NCBI GenBank assembly: GCA_934120735.1
Contig: CAKOVA010000013.1
Span: 1-39,679 of the forward strand
Source: an uncultured Prevotella sp.
Lineage (GTDB): Bacteria; Bacteroidota; Bacteroidia; Bacteroidales; Bacteroidaceae
Reading direction: 5' to 3'
Length of the DNA stretch: 39,679 nt
Shown piece by piece: positions 1 through 8,650 of this stretch. A program made the translations under genes and the position numbers. The notes under the pieces were generated by a model that saw only the letters and a list, made by a program, of their open reading frames with translations, did not search any database and was not told the origin of the DNA. Each line of letters begins with the position of its first letter. Positions within the stretch are counted from its first letter, which is position 1.

Positions 1-1016
1 ACATCCAAGCGTTGTTGAATGGGCGTTACGTCCTTTAACGGAAACACCATCCAGCGGCGAAGCATACGTCCTCCCATAGGCGTAATGGTCTTATCGATGA
101 TATTCAGCAACGACCGTCCCCCCTCTTGCATGGTGTCAATCAGCTCGAGCGAATGAATGGTAAACTTGTCCAACCGCACATAGCGTTCTTCTTCAATGCG
201 GGCAAGCGACGTGATGTGCCCGATATTGGTATGTTGGGTAATCTCCAAATACTGCAAAATGGCGCCCGATGCCACGATACCGCTTTTCATTTGCTCTACG
301 CCAAAGCCTTTCAGCGACTTGGTACCAAAGTGTTTCAGCAGTCGTTGGCGTGCGCTCTGCTCGGTAAACACCCAGTCTTCCAATTCAAAGACACAGTATT
401 TGGTGCCAAAATGGGTATCAAAATCGCGCTTGTTGTTGCGGTCGTACAACACTTCTTTGGGTGCAAAGCTGCCCAATAGTTTCTCCACATAGTCATAAGT
501 ACCCTCACCCGTGAGAAATTCGCCCGTCGAAATGTCTAAAAAACTCACGCCACAAGCCGCCTTGCCAAAATGCACCGCTGCCAGGAAGTTGTTTTCCTTG
601 TAGTTCAAAACGTTATCCCCCATCGCCACACCCGGTGTCACCAACTCGGTGATGCCACGTTTCACCATCTTATCGGTGGCGGAAAGTCCCTTCTTGCCTT
701 TCAGTTCCTCTCGCTTTTTCTTAGGGTCTTCCAATTGGTCGCAAATAGCCACACGTTTGCCTGCCCTTATCAGTTTAGGCAGATACGTATCGAGAGCGTG
801 GTGCGGAAAACCAGCCATAGCCGTTTCGCCACTATTGCCCCCATTGTTTCTTTTCGTGAGTGTGATGCCCAAGATGCGTGAACCCTCAATGGCATCGTCG
901 CCATACGTCTCATAAAAGTCGCCACACCGAAAGAGCAACAGCGCATCGGGATGCTGCCGCTTCATGCTGAAAAACTGTTTCATCATTGGTGTAAGACCTT
1001 TATCTTTCTGTGCCAT
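1..1016 (-). CDS. mutS: DNA mismatch repair protein MutS, N-terminal part (runs off the window)
   Basis: This is the mismatch-recognition ATPase of methyl-independent mismatch repair. Only the first 338 codons are present; the gene continues past the left edge. The protein starts [20 protein letters not shown] and soon shows the mismatch-binding Phe-x-Glu motif inside [11 protein letters not shown], followed by family sequence such as [13 protein letters not shown] and [13 protein letters not shown]. These belong to the mismatch-binding and connector domains. The final visible stretch, around [19 protein letters not shown], is the start of the core lever domain. The ATPase domain lies outside the window. 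The start at 1016 follows a well-formed promoter by about 20 nt. No frameshift is seen in the visible part. The identification is secure. Confidence 0.95.
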   Translation of the reverse strand, partial: MAQKDKGLTPMMKQFFSMKRQHPDALLLFRCGDFYETYGDDAIEGSRILGITLTKRNNGGNSGETAMAGFPHHALDTYLPKLIRAGKRVAICDQLEDPKKKREELKGKKGLSATDKMVKRGITELVTPGVAMGDNVLNYKENNFLAAVHFGKAACGVSFLDISTGEFLTGEGTYDYVEKLLGSFAPKEVLYDRNNKRDFDTHFGTKYCVFELEDWVFTEQSARQRLLKHFGTKSLKGFGVEQMKSGIVASGAILQYLEITQHTNIGHITSLARIEEERYVRLDKFTIHSLELIDTMQEGGRSLLNIIDKTITPMGGRMLRRWMVFPLKDVTPIQQRLD

Positions 1017-1040
1017 AGGGGAATATTTCTATTGAATTTA

Positions 1041-1071
1041 CAAAGTTATCAAAAAACGGTTGGTAGGCAAA
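1041..1071 (-). promoter_or_regulatory. mutS promoter (Bacteroidetes type)
   Basis: On the minus strand TTTG (1068-1071) is followed after exactly 19 nt by TAACTTTG (1041-1048), a full match to the Bacteroidetes -33/-7 consensus TTTG-N19/21-TAnnTTTG. The predicted transcript start is near 1035, giving a leader of about 20 nt. Confidence 0.75.
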
Positions 1072-1221
1072 ATAATTGAGTCATTTTTAGAATATCAGCC
1101 GCCTTGGCGGGGAACTTACAATTCTACCAATTGTTTCGTTATCTGTGGGAAAAACATTGGTAATAAGTGGTTCGTTACAAATGAAATCTATAATATTTCC
1201 TTAACATAATCATTAATTTAC

Positions 1222-1425
1222 TTTCTCTTGCCTTTCAAGCCCATTTCCAATTCCTCAATAGTCGGCATGGAAGACTTGAAGTCTTTCGGGAAGAGTTTGG
1301 ACAATTGATATTCTGATATTCCCATTGGTTCCTTATATGATTCCAAGGCGTATTTTGCCACCACATTATTTCTAAGATACGGCAATGGTGTCCCCAAGGA
1401 ACCAGAAACAACAAACTGAAATCGT
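1222..1425 (-). pseudogene. C-terminal remnant of a DUF1016/YhcG-type PDDEXK nuclease
   Basis: The minus strand has an open frame ending in TAA at about 1222 that reads NNVVAKYALESYKEPMGISE and then YQLSKLFPKDFKSSMPTIEE. This matches the conserved C-terminus of DUF1016 (YhcG-like) nucleases, where KPxGVSEYQL and LPSIEELE are typical. Just upstream, in a different frame, PWGHHCRIL appears, which resembles the PWGHH motif of the same family. An in-frame stop (TGA near 1424) precedes the fragment and no start is present. I read it as a frameshifted, internally deleted gene in a gene-poor gap. Such nucleases often travel with restriction or defence islands, so this may be the scar of a lost accessory segment. 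The family call rests on motif memory only. Confidence 0.55.
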
Positions 1426-1430
1426 CAACA

Positions 1431-1776
1431 GGTTGTTGACGTTTTTGTTTGTAGTCTGAAACTTGCTGAATATCTGTATTATATGTATCGTTATATTTTT
1501 TATTTGTGGCATAAATATACTATTTTATCGTGATAAATCATTATTAGCAAAAGACTTTTTGAATAAGATGGCAACTATTTAGGGAATTTCAGCTAATTCC
1601 CTACATTAGTTTGTTAATTCTAATGTAATCAACAGCCACTACATTATGTAGGTGAAGACAGTTCATGATGATGAATTTTCTTGACAACGCACCGCTTCAT
1701 ATTTCGCTTATTTCAAAACAACTTTGGTTGTTGGTGCAAATTCGCCCAAAATAGGCCGTATTCTTATTTAGTTGAT
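1431..1776. other. AT-rich intergenic stretch with nothing recognised
   Basis: There is no open frame with plausible protein features, no convincing promoter and no RNA gene. The stretch lies between the DUF1016 remnant and the composite repeat. It may be decayed coding DNA from the same lost segment. Confidence 0.5.
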
Positions 1777-2060
1777 TATTAATGCATTACGTCAACATGG
1801 TGATAATATGTGTCCATCTTTCATGCGTTTCTACGGTAAAAGCATTGCTATTAGGGTGAAATATGTATGCTTTTGCCTGCTTAGACCATACAGATTGGTG
1901 GTCAAAATGATGCTTTTAATGGTGTAAAAACAAAGATTTGAGAATGAAAATCGATTTTTCTTGCCACAATAACTGCTTGTATGCATCCTCCAAGCCTATT
2001 GATTTTTTCCAGAATGAAAGTAGGAAAGGGCTGTTTTAAGGCTGTTTTTTGGATAAAAAA
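1777..2060 (+). repeat. Composite dispersed repeat, copy 1 (inverted relative to 35424-35702)
   Basis: This intergenic block resembles the reverse complement of 35424-35702. Shared landmarks in order are a cATTACG region, CATGCGTTT, AAAAGCATTGCT, a degenerate array of roughly 22-bp units (about 1829-1926), a conserved core with ATTTTTCTTGCCA, the identical 19-mer GCCTATTGATTTTTTCCAG (1994-2012), and GTTTTAAGG. The block has no coding frame. Copies differ by many substitutions and small indels, as in an old dispersed element. Its family is not known to me. Confidence 0.7.
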
Positions 2061-2195
2061 TTAAACAATTTTTGGCGTGCAAATGCGCTCGTTCGGGCAA
2101 ACACGGATGTATATTGTGAAACTCGTGAAGAACGGTTAAAGCGGGCAGATGCGATGACCTGCCCCGTCATACTGCCGGCTGATCGCCTGCTTGGG

Positions 2196-4172
2196 TCAGG
2201 GCATCAGCTGGTCGTTCTCCATCCTGTACATGTATTGTTGGATGATGGCTTTCAGTTCTTGCTCCATCTTGTGCTGTTCCTTCACCTTCCCTTTCAGGTT
2301 GTGGCGCATCAGCAGGTCGTCCAAGGCATAGATGCCACGCGTTTGCTGACCGTCGAACTGCAACACATAGCCATACTTACAATACTGATAGATGCCGTTG
2401 AGATAGTTCACGGCGTAGGTTTCTGCGGCGGGAGTGGTCATCAAGTCGCAACCGAACGACAAGAAGGGCTTGTCGTAGCCCAACAGACTCAGCACGGTGG
2501 GCAGGATGTCTATCTGCTGCGCAATGCCGTCGTGCATGCCCACTGGCACCTCTCCGCTGGGATCAAAGATGATGAGTGGCGCCGAAAATCCGCCGATGTC
2601 GGTCTGATACTGCGCATGGTCGCTCAGGTTGGTGTGGTCGCTGGTCAGCACGAAGAGGGTGTTCTTGTACCACGGTTGCTGCTTGGCCGCTTCGAAAAAC
2701 TTGCCAATGGCCATGTCGGTATAGCGTATGCACTTGTGGATGGGCAACCCCTCTTCGGGATACACGTCCTTGTATTTTTTCGGAATAACGTAGGGCGTGT
2801 GGCTCGACACGGTGAAACAGGCCGTCATGAAGGGTTCTTTCATCTCGCCAATCTTCGCACACCAGTATTGCAGGAAAGGCTCATCCCAGATGCCCCAGTG
2901 CCCATCAAAGTCGGCATCGCCACCAAATCGGTGGTCGGCGGCATAGTCTTGTCGGCCATAGTACGCCTGGAACCCCACCTTGTTGGCAAAAGCCAGGAAT
3001 CCCATGCTGCCACGGTTGGCACCGTGGAAGAATGCCGTGTGGTAGCCCTCGCGCGCCAACAGGCCGGCCATGCTGGTGTAATCGTTCATCGAGGCGTTGG
3101 TGAGCACGAACGGTTCTTTAAACATAGGAATGCCACAGAGCACGGATGGCATGCCATCGATGCTCTTCCGTCCGTTGCAGAACGAGTATTTGTAGGTGGC
3201 ACTTTGACTGATAAGCTGATCAACGTATGGGGTGTAGCCCTTGTACCGACCGTTTTCGAGCTGTTGGTTGAATGCTCCGATATACTCGCGGCCAAAACTT
3301 TCGACGATCAGCACCACCACGTTCTTCTTTTGGAACGCATGCGTGGGCTTTGGACGGTGTATGGGCGTGAACACTTTGGCTGCGGCCTCGAGGTTGGGAT
3401 AGTAGGTGGGAACGTCGAAAACGTTCTTCCCAATGGTTCTGATCAATGAGAACGGCGTGTTGAGCACCAGCGCACACTCGGTTGGACGGCGCACGTATTG
3501 GTTGGCGTTGTTGACGGTGATGGGGCGTATTCCCGACCCCAGGCCGCCCCGGCAAGCACCGATGATGAGGGGAGTGAGCAAGGCCAGCAGCACAAACTGG
3601 ATGAGGCCGAACTTCCATCGCTGCGTGGCGGTGGCGTAATGTGTGTGTACGGTGCGGGGCATGACGTAGAGTTTCCACAGCAGGGTGATGACTACGATGG
3701 CCAACAGCACGAGATACCAGTGGCCCACAAACTCGCCCCAAAATACGTCGGCGAGGTTGTTTTCGTTGCGAAATTCGCTGAATACGCTCGTCGTGGTGCG
3801 CCGCAGGGTGTAAGGAAAGTACACCGAGTCGCACAAGTTGATGATCAGCGTCAGCGCATTGATGACCACAAACACCCATTTGCACATCAGATGATAGCCT
3901 CTGCGCTCCTTGATCCACAGCGGAAAGAGCATCAGCAGGATGTACAGGGCATTGGTGTAGGCGATGGCGGAGCGGTCGAAGATGTAGCCACCGTAGAGCA
4001 ATTCGGTCAGATGGGACGCCGACAGGTTGCCGGAGAAATAGCTGTAATTCTCGAAAAGGAATTCCACGCGGGCAATGAAGTATACCGCGAATGCCATCAA
4101 CAGGTTGAGAATCATGGCGCCGAAAGGCCCGAAAGAAGTGTGTAGGAATGTTGCTTTTACTTGTTTCATCAT
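2196..4172 (-). CDS. LTA synthase family (alkaline phosphatase superfamily) membrane enzyme
   Basis: Members transfer phosphoglycerol or phosphoethanolamine groups, or hydrolyse such esters, on the outer face of the inner membrane. With the start at 4172 the product is 658 residues: about five hydrophobic segments in the first 210 residues, then a periplasmic sulfatase-fold domain. The domain opens with NVVVLIVESFGRE (metal-binding Glu near residue 291). GRKSIDGMPS carries the probable Ser nucleophile near 337, and LFVLTSDHTN is the late metal-binding Asp-His. I chose the Met at 4172, 4 nt after the stop of the upstream ABC gene, over 4226, which would overlap that gene by 50 bp. The tight spacing implies co-transcription with the exporter. 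The substrate is unknown; a Gram-negative cell has no lipoteichoic acid, so lipid A or glycan decoration is more likely (inference). Confidence 0.85.
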   Translation of the reverse strand: MMKQVKATFLHTSFGPFGAMILNLLMAFAVYFIARVEFLFENYSYFSGNLSASHLTELLYGGYIFDRSAIAYTNALYILLMLFPLWIKERRGYHLMCKWVFVVINALTLIINLCDSVYFPYTLRRTTTSVFSEFRNENNLADVFWGEFVGHWYLVLLAIVVITLLWKLYVMPRTVHTHYATATQRWKFGLIQFVLLALLTPLIIGACRGGLGSGIRPITVNNANQYVRRPTECALVLNTPFSLIRTIGKNVFDVPTYYPNLEAAAKVFTPIHRPKPTHAFQKKNVVVLIVESFGREYIGAFNQQLENGRYKGYTPYVDQLISQSATYKYSFCNGRKSIDGMPSVLCGIPMFKEPFVLTNASMNDYTSMAGLLAREGYHTAFFHGANRGSMGFLAFANKVGFQAYYGRQDYAADHRFGGDADFDGHWGIWDEPFLQYWCAKIGEMKEPFMTACFTVSSHTPYVIPKKYKDVYPEEGLPIHKCIRYTDMAIGKFFEAAKQQPWYKNTLFVLTSDHTNLSDHAQYQTDIGGFSAPLIIFDPSGEVPVGMHDGIAQQIDILPTVLSLLGYDKPFLSFGCDLMTTPAAETYAVNYLNGIYQYCKYGYVLQFDGQQTRGIYALDDLLMRHNLKGKVKEQHKMEQELKAIIQQYMYRMENDQLMP

Positions 4173-4176
4173 TGCC

Positions 4177-6009
4177 TTAAACCTCTTGCATGTCATGCAG
4201 TTTTTTGTAATAGCCCTCTTTGGCAATCAGTTCTTCGTGCGTACCCCGCTCCACGATGCGTCCTTCGTGCAGCACACAGATTTCGTCAGCGTGCTTGATG
4301 GTGGACAGGCGGTGCGCGATGGCCACCGTGGTGCGGGTGCTCATGAGCCGTTCCAGCGCGTCTTGCACCAAGCGTTCGCTCTCGGTGTCGAGTGCACTGG
4401 TGGCCTCGTCGAGTATCAGGATGGGCGGATTTTTGAGGATGGCGCGGGCGATGGAGATACGCTGACGCTGTCCGCCGCTTAACTTGCTGCCCCGATCTCC
4501 GATGTTCGTGTCGAATTTTTCCTCTGACTCCATGATAAATTCGTAGGCGTTGGCGATGCGAGCGGCTTGGTCTACCTCTTCTTGCGTGGCATGTTCAACG
4601 CCGAAGGTGATGTTGTTAAAGAACGTGTCGTTGAACAAAATGGCCTCTTGGTTGACGTTTCCGATGAGGTGTCGCAAGCTGCGAACACCCAAGTCACGCA
4701 CGTTGATGCCGTCGATGAGCACCTCACCCTCCTGCACGTCATAGTAGCGCGGAATCAAGTCGACCAAGGTTGACTTGCCACTGCCGCTCTGTCCCACCAA
4801 CGCCACGGTCTTTCCTTTGGGAATCACCAGGTTGATGTCGCGCAACACCCACTGCTCCGCATATCTGAACGATACGTGGCGGAACTCGATTTGATGTTCA
4901 AAGCTGTTGATGTGAATCGGTTTTTCGGGATCTTTAATGGCTACTTCGGCCATCAATATCTTGTCTACCCGCTCGATGGATGCCAGTCCTTTCATGATGG
5001 CATAGCTCGCCTTTGACAGTTCTTTCAACGGGTTGATGATGCTGTAGAGCATCACGAGGTAGTAAATGAACGTGGGGCCGCTGAGCACTTGCTCGTTCAA
5101 GACCAGCGTACCACCAAACCATAACACGATGACAATCATCACCGTACCCAGAAACTCGCTCATGGGGTGGGCCAATTGTTGCCGTATGGTGACCTTGAGG
5201 ATGCTGTCTCGGTAGTTGGAGTTAATCTTGTCAAAGCGCGCATTCATCTTTTCTTCGGCCGAAAAGGCCTTGATGATGCGCAGTCCGCCCAACGTTTCTT
5301 CCACCTGACTCATGGTGTCGCTCCACAAGTTTTGCGCCTTCACGCTGTTTTGTTTCAACTTTCGTCCCACCAACCCCATGAACCAGCCGAAGAGAGGAAC
5401 GAAGAGAATGGTGAACAGGGTGAGCTCCCACGAGATGATGAGCAGTGTGGTGAAGTAGGCAATGACGAGGATGGGGTTCTTGAACAGCATGTCCAGCGAG
5501 GCCATGATGGAGTTTTCAATCTCCTGAACGTCGCCACTCATGCGGGCGATGATGTCGCCTTTGCGCTCCTCGGAGAAGAAGCCAAGCGACAGACTCGTAA
5601 TCTTTTGGTACAGTTGGTTGCGTATATCGCGCACCACACCCGTCCTGATGGGCATCACACTGGCTGAGGCAAGAAAGTAAGAACCTGTCTTGAGAAACGT
5701 CATAAAGGCCAAAAACAAGCCGATGAACAGCAGGGTGGTAGTGGCTCCGTAATGGTCAATCATCGTCTGTACATAGTAGTTGGCATTATTACTCAGTACG
5801 TCGGGCAGTTCATTCATCGACGAAGGCCATGGCATCAGCGTGGTTACGCGCTCCTGACCAATATTGAAAAGGATGTTAAGAATGGGGATGAGGGCTGCGA
5901 AAGAGAAAATGTTCAATACCGCAGACAATATGTTGAACAGTACGGAAAACCCTAAATAACGCTTGTAGGGTGCTACAAAGCGTCGCAAAACCTGTATGAA
6001 TTCTTTCAT
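4177..6009 (-). CDS. ABC transporter, fused permease and ATPase (MsbA-like exporter)
   Basis: This is a homodimeric half-transporter exporter of the MsbA / multidrug type, in the inner membrane, probably flipping a lipid or lipid-linked substrate. It has 610 residues from the Met at 6009: a six-helix transmembrane domain up to about 330, then the nucleotide-binding domain with Walker A GQSGSGKST near 406-414, signature LSGGQ near 510, Walker B ILILDEATSALD with the catalytic Glu near 535, and the switch His in IAHRLS near 566. All ATPase motifs are intact. An upstream TTG start at 6087 would fall inside the promoter, so 6009 is preferred. It is followed after 4 nt by the LtaS-like gene. Lipid A export is the default guess for this family, but the gene pairing suggests a more specific envelope substrate. 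Confidence 0.88.
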   Translation of the reverse strand: MKEFIQVLRRFVAPYKRYLGFSVLFNILSAVLNIFSFAALIPILNILFNIGQERVTTLMPWPSSMNELPDVLSNNANYYVQTMIDHYGATTTLLFIGLFLAFMTFLKTGSYFLASASVMPIRTGVVRDIRNQLYQKITSLSLGFFSEERKGDIIARMSGDVQEIENSIMASLDMLFKNPILVIAYFTTLLIISWELTLFTILFVPLFGWFMGLVGRKLKQNSVKAQNLWSDTMSQVEETLGGLRIIKAFSAEEKMNARFDKINSNYRDSILKVTIRQQLAHPMSEFLGTVMIVIVLWFGGTLVLNEQVLSGPTFIYYLVMLYSIINPLKELSKASYAIMKGLASIERVDKILMAEVAIKDPEKPIHINSFEHQIEFRHVSFRYAEQWVLRDINLVIPKGKTVALVGQSGSGKSTLVDLIPRYYDVQEGEVLIDGINVRDLGVRSLRHLIGNVNQEAILFNDTFFNNITFGVEHATQEEVDQAARIANAYEFIMESEEKFDTNIGDRGSKLSGGQRQRISIARAILKNPPILILDEATSALDTESERLVQDALERLMSTRTTVAIAHRLSTIKHADEICVLHEGRIVERGTHEELIAKEGYYKKLHDMQEV

Positions 6010-6084
6010 GTAATAACAGAATGATGCGGAAAGCAGAAAGCCGCAACCTCTCTTTCCGAATGCTGGAACGTAGTTTATGCGCTG

Positions 6085-6116
6085 CAAAGATAAACCAATT
6101 ATTTAGAAATGACAAC
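6085..6116 (-). promoter_or_regulatory. Promoter of the ABC exporter / LtaS-like operon
   Basis: The minus strand has TTG (6113-6115), then about 20 nt, then TATCTTTG (6085-6092). The predicted transcript start is near 6078, leaving a leader of about 70 nt before the ATG at 6009. Confidence 0.65.
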
Positions 6117-6183
6117 TTTGCCTTTATATTTTTGGTACACAGCAGCATGGTGCACAACGTGTTGCCGGCAATCGTTTTCTTTG

Positions 6184-6215
6184 TTTGTGCATGTCGTTTG
6201 GTTTGCTTATCTTTG
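6184..6215 (+). promoter_or_regulatory. Promoter of the MaoC-type dehydratase gene
   Basis: TTTG (6184-6187) is followed after 20 nt by TATCTTTG (6208-6215), a full consensus match, divergent from the exporter promoter. The predicted start near 6222 gives a leader of about 85 nt. Confidence 0.7.
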
Positions 6216-6307
6216 TCGTCTGAATGAACAACATAAAGCCTTTCGCACCTGATTGCAGGCGGATGATGAAGGGCATCCATAGGTATTGAATATCAAAAGA
6301 GACAAGT

Positions 6308-6772
6308 ATGAGTAAATTAGTAGTCAACTCTTACGACGAGTTTGCAGCCTTTGAGGGCAAAGAATTGGGTGCATCCGACTGGTTGCTGATTGACCAGGAA
6401 CGTATTAATCTATTTGCTGACGCGACATTGGACCATCAATGGATTCACGTGGACACTGAACGTGCCAAGAAAGAGAGTCCGTATCAAAGCACCATCGCAC
6501 ATGGCTATCTGACGTTGTCACTGCTGCCTTACCTCTGGTCACAAATCATCGAGGTGAACAACATCAAGATGTTGGTCAATTATGGCATGGACAAGATGCG
6601 CTTTGGACAGGCGGTTGTCACGGGCAGTAGGGTACGCATGGTGACCAAGCTGCATGCCATCAGTAACCTACGCGGCATCTGCAAGACCGAAATCGACTTC
6701 AAAATAGAGATTGAAGGGCAGCGCAAACCGGCCTTGGAAGGTATCGCCACCTTCTTGTATTATTTCGAATAG
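6308..6772 (+). CDS. MaoC family dehydratase ((R)-specific enoyl-CoA hydratase-like)
   Basis: This single hot-dog-fold protein of 154 residues probably adds water to a trans-2-enoyl thioester. The hydratase signature is present: ATLDHQWIHVD with the catalytic Asp and His five residues apart (about 42 and 47), followed by SPYQSTIAHGYLTLSL, the helix-contacting loop of the family. The length is normal for the monodomain type. It is transcribed from its own consensus promoter, and no fatty-acid or polyhydroxyalkanoate genes sit beside it. The physiological substrate is therefore open. The downstream pseudouridine synthase is 123 bp away and could share the transcript. Confidence 0.88.
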   Translation: MSKLVVNSYDEFAAFEGKELGASDWLLIDQERINLFADATLDHQWIHVDTERAKKESPYQSTIAHGYLTLSLLPYLWSQIIEVNNIKMLVNYGMDKMRFGQAVVTGSRVRMVTKLHAISNLRGICKTEIDFKIEIEGQRKPALEGIATFLYYFE

Positions 6773-6895
6773 CGCGCCATGGTCAGGCTTGTGCGCCGAT
6801 GAGAGGGTGACGAATGTCCATTCTTCTCTGCCCCTTATTGGGCGCATGGCGTGTATCATGCTTGTTCCTTTGCGCATGTTTTCAAATGAAGTAGT

Positions 6896-8566
6896 ATGCC
6901 CAATCATCCCCAGTCGCATCCCTCATCCTTCACAAACTCGTGTTTTCATCCATTGAACACGGACGTGGAGCAACCGTTGAGGCTGAACAATCCCTTTCAT
7001 TATCAGCCCCATCCTTTGGCTTTGTTGGCCATGAAGCACGTCCAAGCGTACATTCAGGGCATGCAAACGTGGCAGGAAGAGGTGGAAAAAGGGAAGATGT
7101 TCGGAGTTTTAGTCGTTGAAAATCAGCAGCAACAGCTGGGCTTTTTGGCGGCTTATTCAGGACAAATCGAGGGCAAGAGCGATTGGGCGGGCTTCGTTCC
7201 CGCCGTGTTCGATTACCTACAGCCGCAAGGTTATTTCAAAAAACATGAAGAACAGATCACGCATATCAATGCACTGGTAGAGCAAGAGGAAACAGATGCT
7301 GGCTATTTGACGTTGAAACAAGGGCTAAAATGCTTGGAAGAAGAGGCGCAACAAGCACTTGCAGCGTTTCAAAACCGCATGAAAGAGGCCAAACAGAATC
7401 GTGACCATCTGCGACAAACTTCCTCGCTTTCGGCCGAAAAAGAGGCCGAACTCATTCGGGAAAGTCAGTTCATGAAGGCCGAACTGCGCCGCCTCAAGCA
7501 CCGATGGGAGGCTGTATTGGCTGACAAACGAGCCGAGTTGGCGCAGCATGATGAGCGCATGAGGCGACTGAAAGACCAGCGCAAGCAGCAGTCAGACGCA
7601 CTGCAACGGTGGTTGTTTACTCATTTCGTGATGCTCAACGCACGGGGTGAGCAGCGCAATCTCTTGGATATTTTCGCTGAAACGCCACAACATGTTCCGC
7701 CTGCGGGGGCGGGAGAGTGCTGCGCTCCCAAGCTGTTGCAGTATGCTTATCAGCACCATTACAAGCCAATCACCATGGCTGAGTTCTGGTGGGGAGCCTC
7801 TCCGAAAGCCACCATACGGCACCATGGCGAATGTTATCCAGCCTGTCGAGGCAAATGCCTGCCCATTCTTCGTTTCATGTTGCAAGGTCTTGAGGTGGAC
7901 GATGAATATCCAGAAGATGCTGAACCCATGCAGCTTCAAATGGTATATGAGGATGATGACCTCGTTGTTGTGAACAAACCAGCCGGATTGTTGTCTGTTC
8001 CAGGACGATCAAGTCGTCCCTCTGTCCTGTCCATCTTGCGGGAGATGATGCCAGATGACATGCCGTTGCATGCCGTACATCGTTTGGACATGGCAACATC
8101 TGGACTGCTTATCGTGGCCAAGAACATGAAGGTTTACCATCATTTACAAGCCCAATTCAAGGCTCACACCATCCAAAAGGAATACATCGCCGTACTGGAT
8201 GGCGAGGTAACACAGAAAGAAGGTTCCATTAACCTGCCGCTTCGCCCCGATTTACTCGACCGTCCAAGACAAATAGTCGACCACGTTCATGGCAAACCGG
8301 CCATCACTTTCTATCGCGTGTTGGCTGTACATCAGGGGAAAACGCTGCTTGCTCTCTCGCCCAAGACAGGCCGTACGCATCAGTTGCGCATGCACTGTGC
8401 CCATCAAGAGGGGCTGAATTGTCCCATCCTGGGCGATGAACTTTACGGCCATCAGGCTGACAGACTTTACCTACATGCAGCTTCCATCACCTTTATTCAT
8501 CCCACCTCTGGCAAGCACATGACGCTGAAAGCTCCCATACCCGACTGCTTTAACAACGTAAAATAG
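6896..8566 (+). CDS. RluA family pseudouridine synthase, long form with N-terminal extension
   Basis: The enzyme isomerises uridine to pseudouridine in structured RNA (rRNA or tRNA). The C-terminal half is a standard RluA catalytic domain: it begins near 345 with VYEDDDLVVVNKPAGLLSVP, has the catalytic motif HRLDMATSG (Asp near 398) and ends with the KTGRTHQLRMH motif. The first 340 residues are not the usual S4 domain. They comprise a conserved GKMFGVLVV segment, a charged coiled coil at about 130-240, and a Cys/His-rich stretch (ECCAPK, HHGECYPACRGKC) near 280-325. This long architecture is known in Bacteroidetes and some proteobacteria, but the role of the extension is not established. The first ATG at 6896 gives 556 residues; the start could lie somewhat further in. 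Confidence 0.87.
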   Translation: MPNHPQSHPSSFTNSCFHPLNTDVEQPLRLNNPFHYQPHPLALLAMKHVQAYIQGMQTWQEEVEKGKMFGVLVVENQQQQLGFLAAYSGQIEGKSDWAGFVPAVFDYLQPQGYFKKHEEQITHINALVEQEETDAGYLTLKQGLKCLEEEAQQALAAFQNRMKEAKQNRDHLRQTSSLSAEKEAELIRESQFMKAELRRLKHRWEAVLADKRAELAQHDERMRRLKDQRKQQSDALQRWLFTHFVMLNARGEQRNLLDIFAETPQHVPPAGAGECCAPKLLQYAYQHHYKPITMAEFWWGASPKATIRHHGECYPACRGKCLPILRFMLQGLEVDDEYPEDAEPMQLQMVYEDDDLVVVNKPAGLLSVPGRSSRPSVLSILREMMPDDMPLHAVHRLDMATSGLLIVAKNMKVYHHLQAQFKAHTIQKEYIAVLDGEVTQKEGSINLPLRPDLLDRPRQIVDHVHGKPAITFYRVLAVHQGKTLLALSPKTGRTHQLRMHCAHQEGLNCPILGDELYGHQADRLYLHAASITFIHPTSGKHMTLKAPIPDCFNNVK

Positions 8567-8612
8567 GCTGCTTCAGACAGCAATCCATTTGTTTTTGCCA
8601 ACTGAAACAGCC
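8566..8612. terminator. Hairpin between convergent genes
   Basis: GGCTGCTTCAG (8566-8576) pairs with CTGAAACAGCC (8602-8612) with one mismatch in 11. Read on the minus strand it is followed by a T-rich stretch, so it could end transcription of the minus-strand operon. The plus strand has no T run. Confidence 0.4.
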
Positions 8613-8650
8613 CATGTCGCGAGTGATGTGAAAGGCTATTCTCTGCGAAC

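Noticed and set aside
1777..2060. Insertion sequence
   Set aside because: There is no transposase frame or clear terminal repeat with target duplication; I therefore call only a dispersed repeat.
2049..3449. Long open frame (466 codons) on the plus strand
   Set aside because: It lies antisense to the LtaS-like gene, its translation is His/Val-rich with no family features, and the opposite strand has intact enzyme motifs.
3498..4145. Open frame of 215 codons on the plus strand
   Set aside because: It is also antisense to the LtaS-like gene and rich in Gln/His/Asp with no recognisable domain.
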